From an uncultured Peptostreptococcaceae bacterium (GTDB lineage: Bacteria > Bacillota > Clostridia > Peptostreptococcales > Anaerovoracaceae): a stretch of DNA of 5,697 nt. The notes under the pieces are model-generated. The model saw nothing but the letters and a program-made list of their open reading frames with translations, made no database searches and had not been told where the DNA came from. The stretch is taken from positions 1 through 5,697 of the forward strand of contig CAJOQI010000062.1 in NCBI GenBank assembly GCA_905236895.1, written 5' to 3'. Both the position numbers and the translations under genes were made by a program. Within the stretch, counting starts at the first letter, position 1, and the number at the start of each line of letters is the position of its first letter. Positions 3,613-5,697 of this stretch are shown here, one piece after another.

Positions 3613-5697
3613 CCGCCTTCTTGGAGGGAATAAGTCCACCCATCAAAGTCAGCAGAATAGATAGAATTACCAAAACTATGGCCGCCTGCCAAGGAAGAAA
3701 GGCGTTCACGCTATTTGATTTTGCCAAATGGTGAATCAGTTTATTCCCAGGAATCAAAAGCAGACTGGATATTCCAACTCCAAGAAGCCCTGCAAGAAGA
3801 CCGATAATAAAGGTTTCCGCATTGAAGACGCTGGAAATATTCCTCTTGGATGCGCCTATGGCCCTTAGGATTCCTATTTCCTTCTTTCTTTCCAATACGC
3901 TGATATATGTGATTACTCCAATCATGATTGAAGAAACCACCAGGGAAATTGCAACGAAGGCAATAAGCACATAGCTTATGGAATTGATAATATCAGTAAC
4001 AGAGGACATAAGGGTTCCAACGATATCCGTATATCTTATTACCTTCTCATCCTCTCCGGCCTTTTCCATTCTGGCATTATAGTCATCCAGCATATCAACT
4101 ATCTTGCCCTTGCTTTCAAAGTCCTTGGGATAGATGGTAACAGAGGAGGGTTCTTCCACATCGGCGTATCCCAATTTCTTGAGATTGCCTTCATAGGATG
4201 TGGTTCCCGTTGCCATAAGGGACGACATAAGTTCCTGAAGTTCCTTCTCCGTCATCTTCACCTGGAAGGCTCTCTCCATCGCACTTTGATCGAATCTAAA
4301 GGCCCCGGCCAGACTTCCCACCAGCTGATTCATTACGCCGCCGAGAGACTTCTCTATTTCCGCCATATACCTTTGCATCACCTGATTGATCATATCGGAA
4401 ATAGCTCCGGATATGGCTTCGCTGTATTTAGTGACTATGGTTTGGATATTCTTCTGCATATCCTCTGTGAGATTCTCCGCTTTGATGGATTCACGGATGC
4501 CCTTCTCGATCATCCCTCTTGCTTCTTCCGTTCCAAGATAGGTCCCTATGGCTTCCCGAATTTTATCTTCGCCCTTGATTCCATTGGCCGTGATATAGGA
4601 CTGGAAGCCTCCTGCCAATTCGTTGGCCAGTTTATTTACTCTGTCGCTATCCACCGAGGAATTGAGAACCTCTATGAGAATCTGATAATCCTCTCCCGCA
4701 AACTCAGGCAGGCTTTCCAGTACCGACCCCAGGTCTATGGCACCTGTTAGATCCACCTCCGAAAGATTTCCGAAAGATGGGCTTATATTCATGGCAGATG
4801 TATCAAAGCTAAAGGCTTCCCCCATGGCATCTTCGTCTATGCTGAAGAGAGATTCCAAATCAAAAGCAGCGTCTTCTCCCAATTCGGAGAACTTCTTCCC
4901 GGAGAATACGTCCTTATTTCTATTGGCCAGCTGGCTCTTTACGATTTCGCTTTTCTTGGCGGTCTCTATAACATGATCCACCAACTCAGGCATATAGCCT
5001 ATTCCCGGATTCAGCATGGCTGCCTTGGCGTCCTCCGATGGAATCACCACTCCCACTATTGTTAAAGGCTCCGACTTCTTAACCAGATCCTTCATGTATT
5101 TCTTATCTTCAGTCTTGTCGATCCAGACCTTGTATTCCTTGTCATAGGAATAGCAGGCAGAAGGATCTACCAGTTTGAATTCTATTCCAACAAAGTCGCT
5201 AAAGTTATAGACCTTGGATTTACTTTGATGAACGTCGATGGACTTCCCTTCAGAGAAGGCCTTCATCATCTCGTCCAATTCCGAAGCGTCCTTAAGGCCA
5301 AGGGTATAGAGAATATAATCGCTGATATTTCCTTCCCCGAAAAGAATCAAAACGCATTCGTTATATTTTTCCGGCCAGCGACCTGCCTTAACATCATATT
5401 GGGTAAGATAGAGATTCTCATCCTCCGGAATTGGGGTAAATACATCCATGCTCATTCCCATCATGGAATAGGCTTCCATACTCGTACCATAGACCTCGAA
5501 GGTGGGATCCGGATTTACTCTTCTTACGCCCTTGCCATCCTCTCTATATATCAAAGGTGAAACATTATAGCTATATTCCACCGCCTTGGCGTAATCCAGC
5601 ACGTGACTCTCGTCGGAATCCAGATACTTTTTAAGAGAGGCTAGGTCGTTCTTCTCTACGCTGGAAAACATATCGGAAATAATCTGAAGTTCCGTTA
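3575..5697 (-). CDS. MacB/FtsX-type ABC transporter permease, 5' end outside window
   Basis: This is the C-terminal 707 residues of a large ABC transporter protein. The frame is open through the right edge (TELQIISD precedes the first in-window ATG at 5671), so that ATG is probably internal. In this Gram-positive family an ABC ATPase domain and a first membrane helix usually lie upstream in the same protein or operon. Numbering from 5671: residues 1-225 and about 505-545 form a MacB-like extracytoplasmic domain (YDVKAGRWPEKYNE at 92-105; LTIVGVVIPSEDA; VTIYPKDFESKGKIVDML). Between them is a roughly 270-residue, largely helical, acidic insert. The FtsX permease domain follows, with membrane segments near 565-588, 617-641 and 661-681, the hallmark ERKKEIGILRAIGAS (594-608) after the first, and the typical ending PSKKAAKSDPVTALR. 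Members usually do mechanotransmission or efflux of peptides, antibiotics or lipoproteins rather than classical import. The substrate cannot be told here. Confidence 0.9.
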   Translation of the reverse strand, partial: TELQIISDMFSSVEKNDLASLKKYLDSDESHVLDYAKAVEYSYNVSPLIYREDGKGVRRVNPDPTFEVYGTSMEAYSMMGMSMDVFTPIPEDENLYLTQYDVKAGRWPEKYNECVLILFGEGNISDYILYTLGLKDASELDEMMKAFSEGKSIDVHQSKSKVYNFSDFVGIEFKLVDPSACYSYDKEYKVWIDKTEDKKYMKDLVKKSEPLTIVGVVIPSEDAKAAMLNPGIGYMPELVDHVIETAKKSEIVKSQLANRNKDVFSGKKFSELGEDAAFDLESLFSIDEDAMGEAFSFDTSAMNISPSFGNLSEVDLTGAIDLGSVLESLPEFAGEDYQILIEVLNSSVDSDRVNKLANELAGGFQSYITANGIKGEDKIREAIGTYLGTEEARGMIEKGIRESIKAENLTEDMQKNIQTIVTKYSEAISGAISDMINQVMQRYMAEIEKSLGGVMNQLVGSLAGAFRFDQSAMERAFQVKMTEKELQELMSSLMATGTTSYEGNLKKLGYADVEEPSSVTIYPKDFESKGKIVDMLDDYNARMEKAGEDEKVIRYTDIVGTLMSSVTDIINSISYVLIAFVAISLVVSSIMIGVITYISVLERKKEIGILRAIGASKRNISSVFNAETFIIGLLAGLLGVGISSLLLIPGNKLIHHLAKSNSVNAFLPWQAAIVLVILSILLTLMGGLIPSKKAAKSDPVTALRTE

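Noticed and set aside
4286..4750. 154-codon open frame on + inside the permease gene
   Set aside because: It is antisense to a strongly recognised coding region and has no family motif. Long antisense frames are expected from the codon pattern here.
4737..4976. 79-codon open frame on + inside the permease gene
   Set aside because: Low-complexity serine-rich translation, antisense to the helical insert of the permease.
5225..5560. 111-codon open frame on + inside the permease gene
   Set aside because: It is antisense to the extracytoplasmic domain of the permease, with no recognisable motif.
5669..5671. ATG at 5671 as the true start of the permease gene
   Set aside because: The frame stays open to the window edge, no Shine-Dalgarno precedes it, and no signal or first membrane segment follows it, which the family requires.

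Overview
The window looks like chromosomal DNA of a low-to-moderate-GC Bacillota bacterium, most likely an anaerobe of the Clostridia/Tissierellia type. The evidence is a Lit-type lipoprotein transacylase (a Gram-positive, low-GC enzyme family), a YitT-family membrane protein, a very large MacB/FtsX-like permease of the kind common in Gram-positive anaerobes, and a strong AGGAGG ribosome binding site. The genus cannot be named from the sequence. No tRNA, rRNA, CRISPR array, transposase or phage gene was seen, and almost all of the DNA is coding.

Layout, left to right. (1) The 3' part of a YitT-family membrane protein gene on + (2-472) enters from the left edge. (2) It converges on a minus-strand cluster, and the two share a perfect 9-bp hairpin terminator (486-507). 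(3) The minus cluster, in transcription order from right to left, is a Lit-like lipoprotein intramolecular transacylase (2798-2118), RidA enamine/imine deaminase (2108-1734), a small unrecognised 62-residue ORF (1674-1486) and a ketopantoate reductase-family protein (1474-506). Tight spacing and the single terminator suggest one operon. (4) A 58-bp divergent intergenic region (2799-2856) holds overlapping -10 boxes on the two strands and a 7-bp-arm palindrome. (5) Rightward from it runs a YwaF/TMEM164-like seven-helix membrane protein (2857-3612). (6) Its 3' end overlaps by 38 bp, tail to tail, a large minus-strand gene for a MacB/FtsX-type ABC transporter permease (3575 to beyond 5697), whose N-terminal part lies outside the window.

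How the genes may work together. Lit moves an acyl chain within membrane lipoproteins. The divergent TMEM164-like protein belongs to a family whose human member has been reported to be a phospholipid acyltransferase, so the two genes around the shared control region may both remodel acyl chains at the membrane (inference). RidA and ketopantoate reductase touch the same metabolic problem: in Salmonella, loss of RidA reduces coenzyme A through damage to GlyA and the one-carbon supply for ketopantoate synthesis. No obviously new multi-gene system is visible. The most interesting points are the divergent control region, the Lit/TMEM164 pairing, the odd small ORF, and a 72% GC patch inside the reductase gene.
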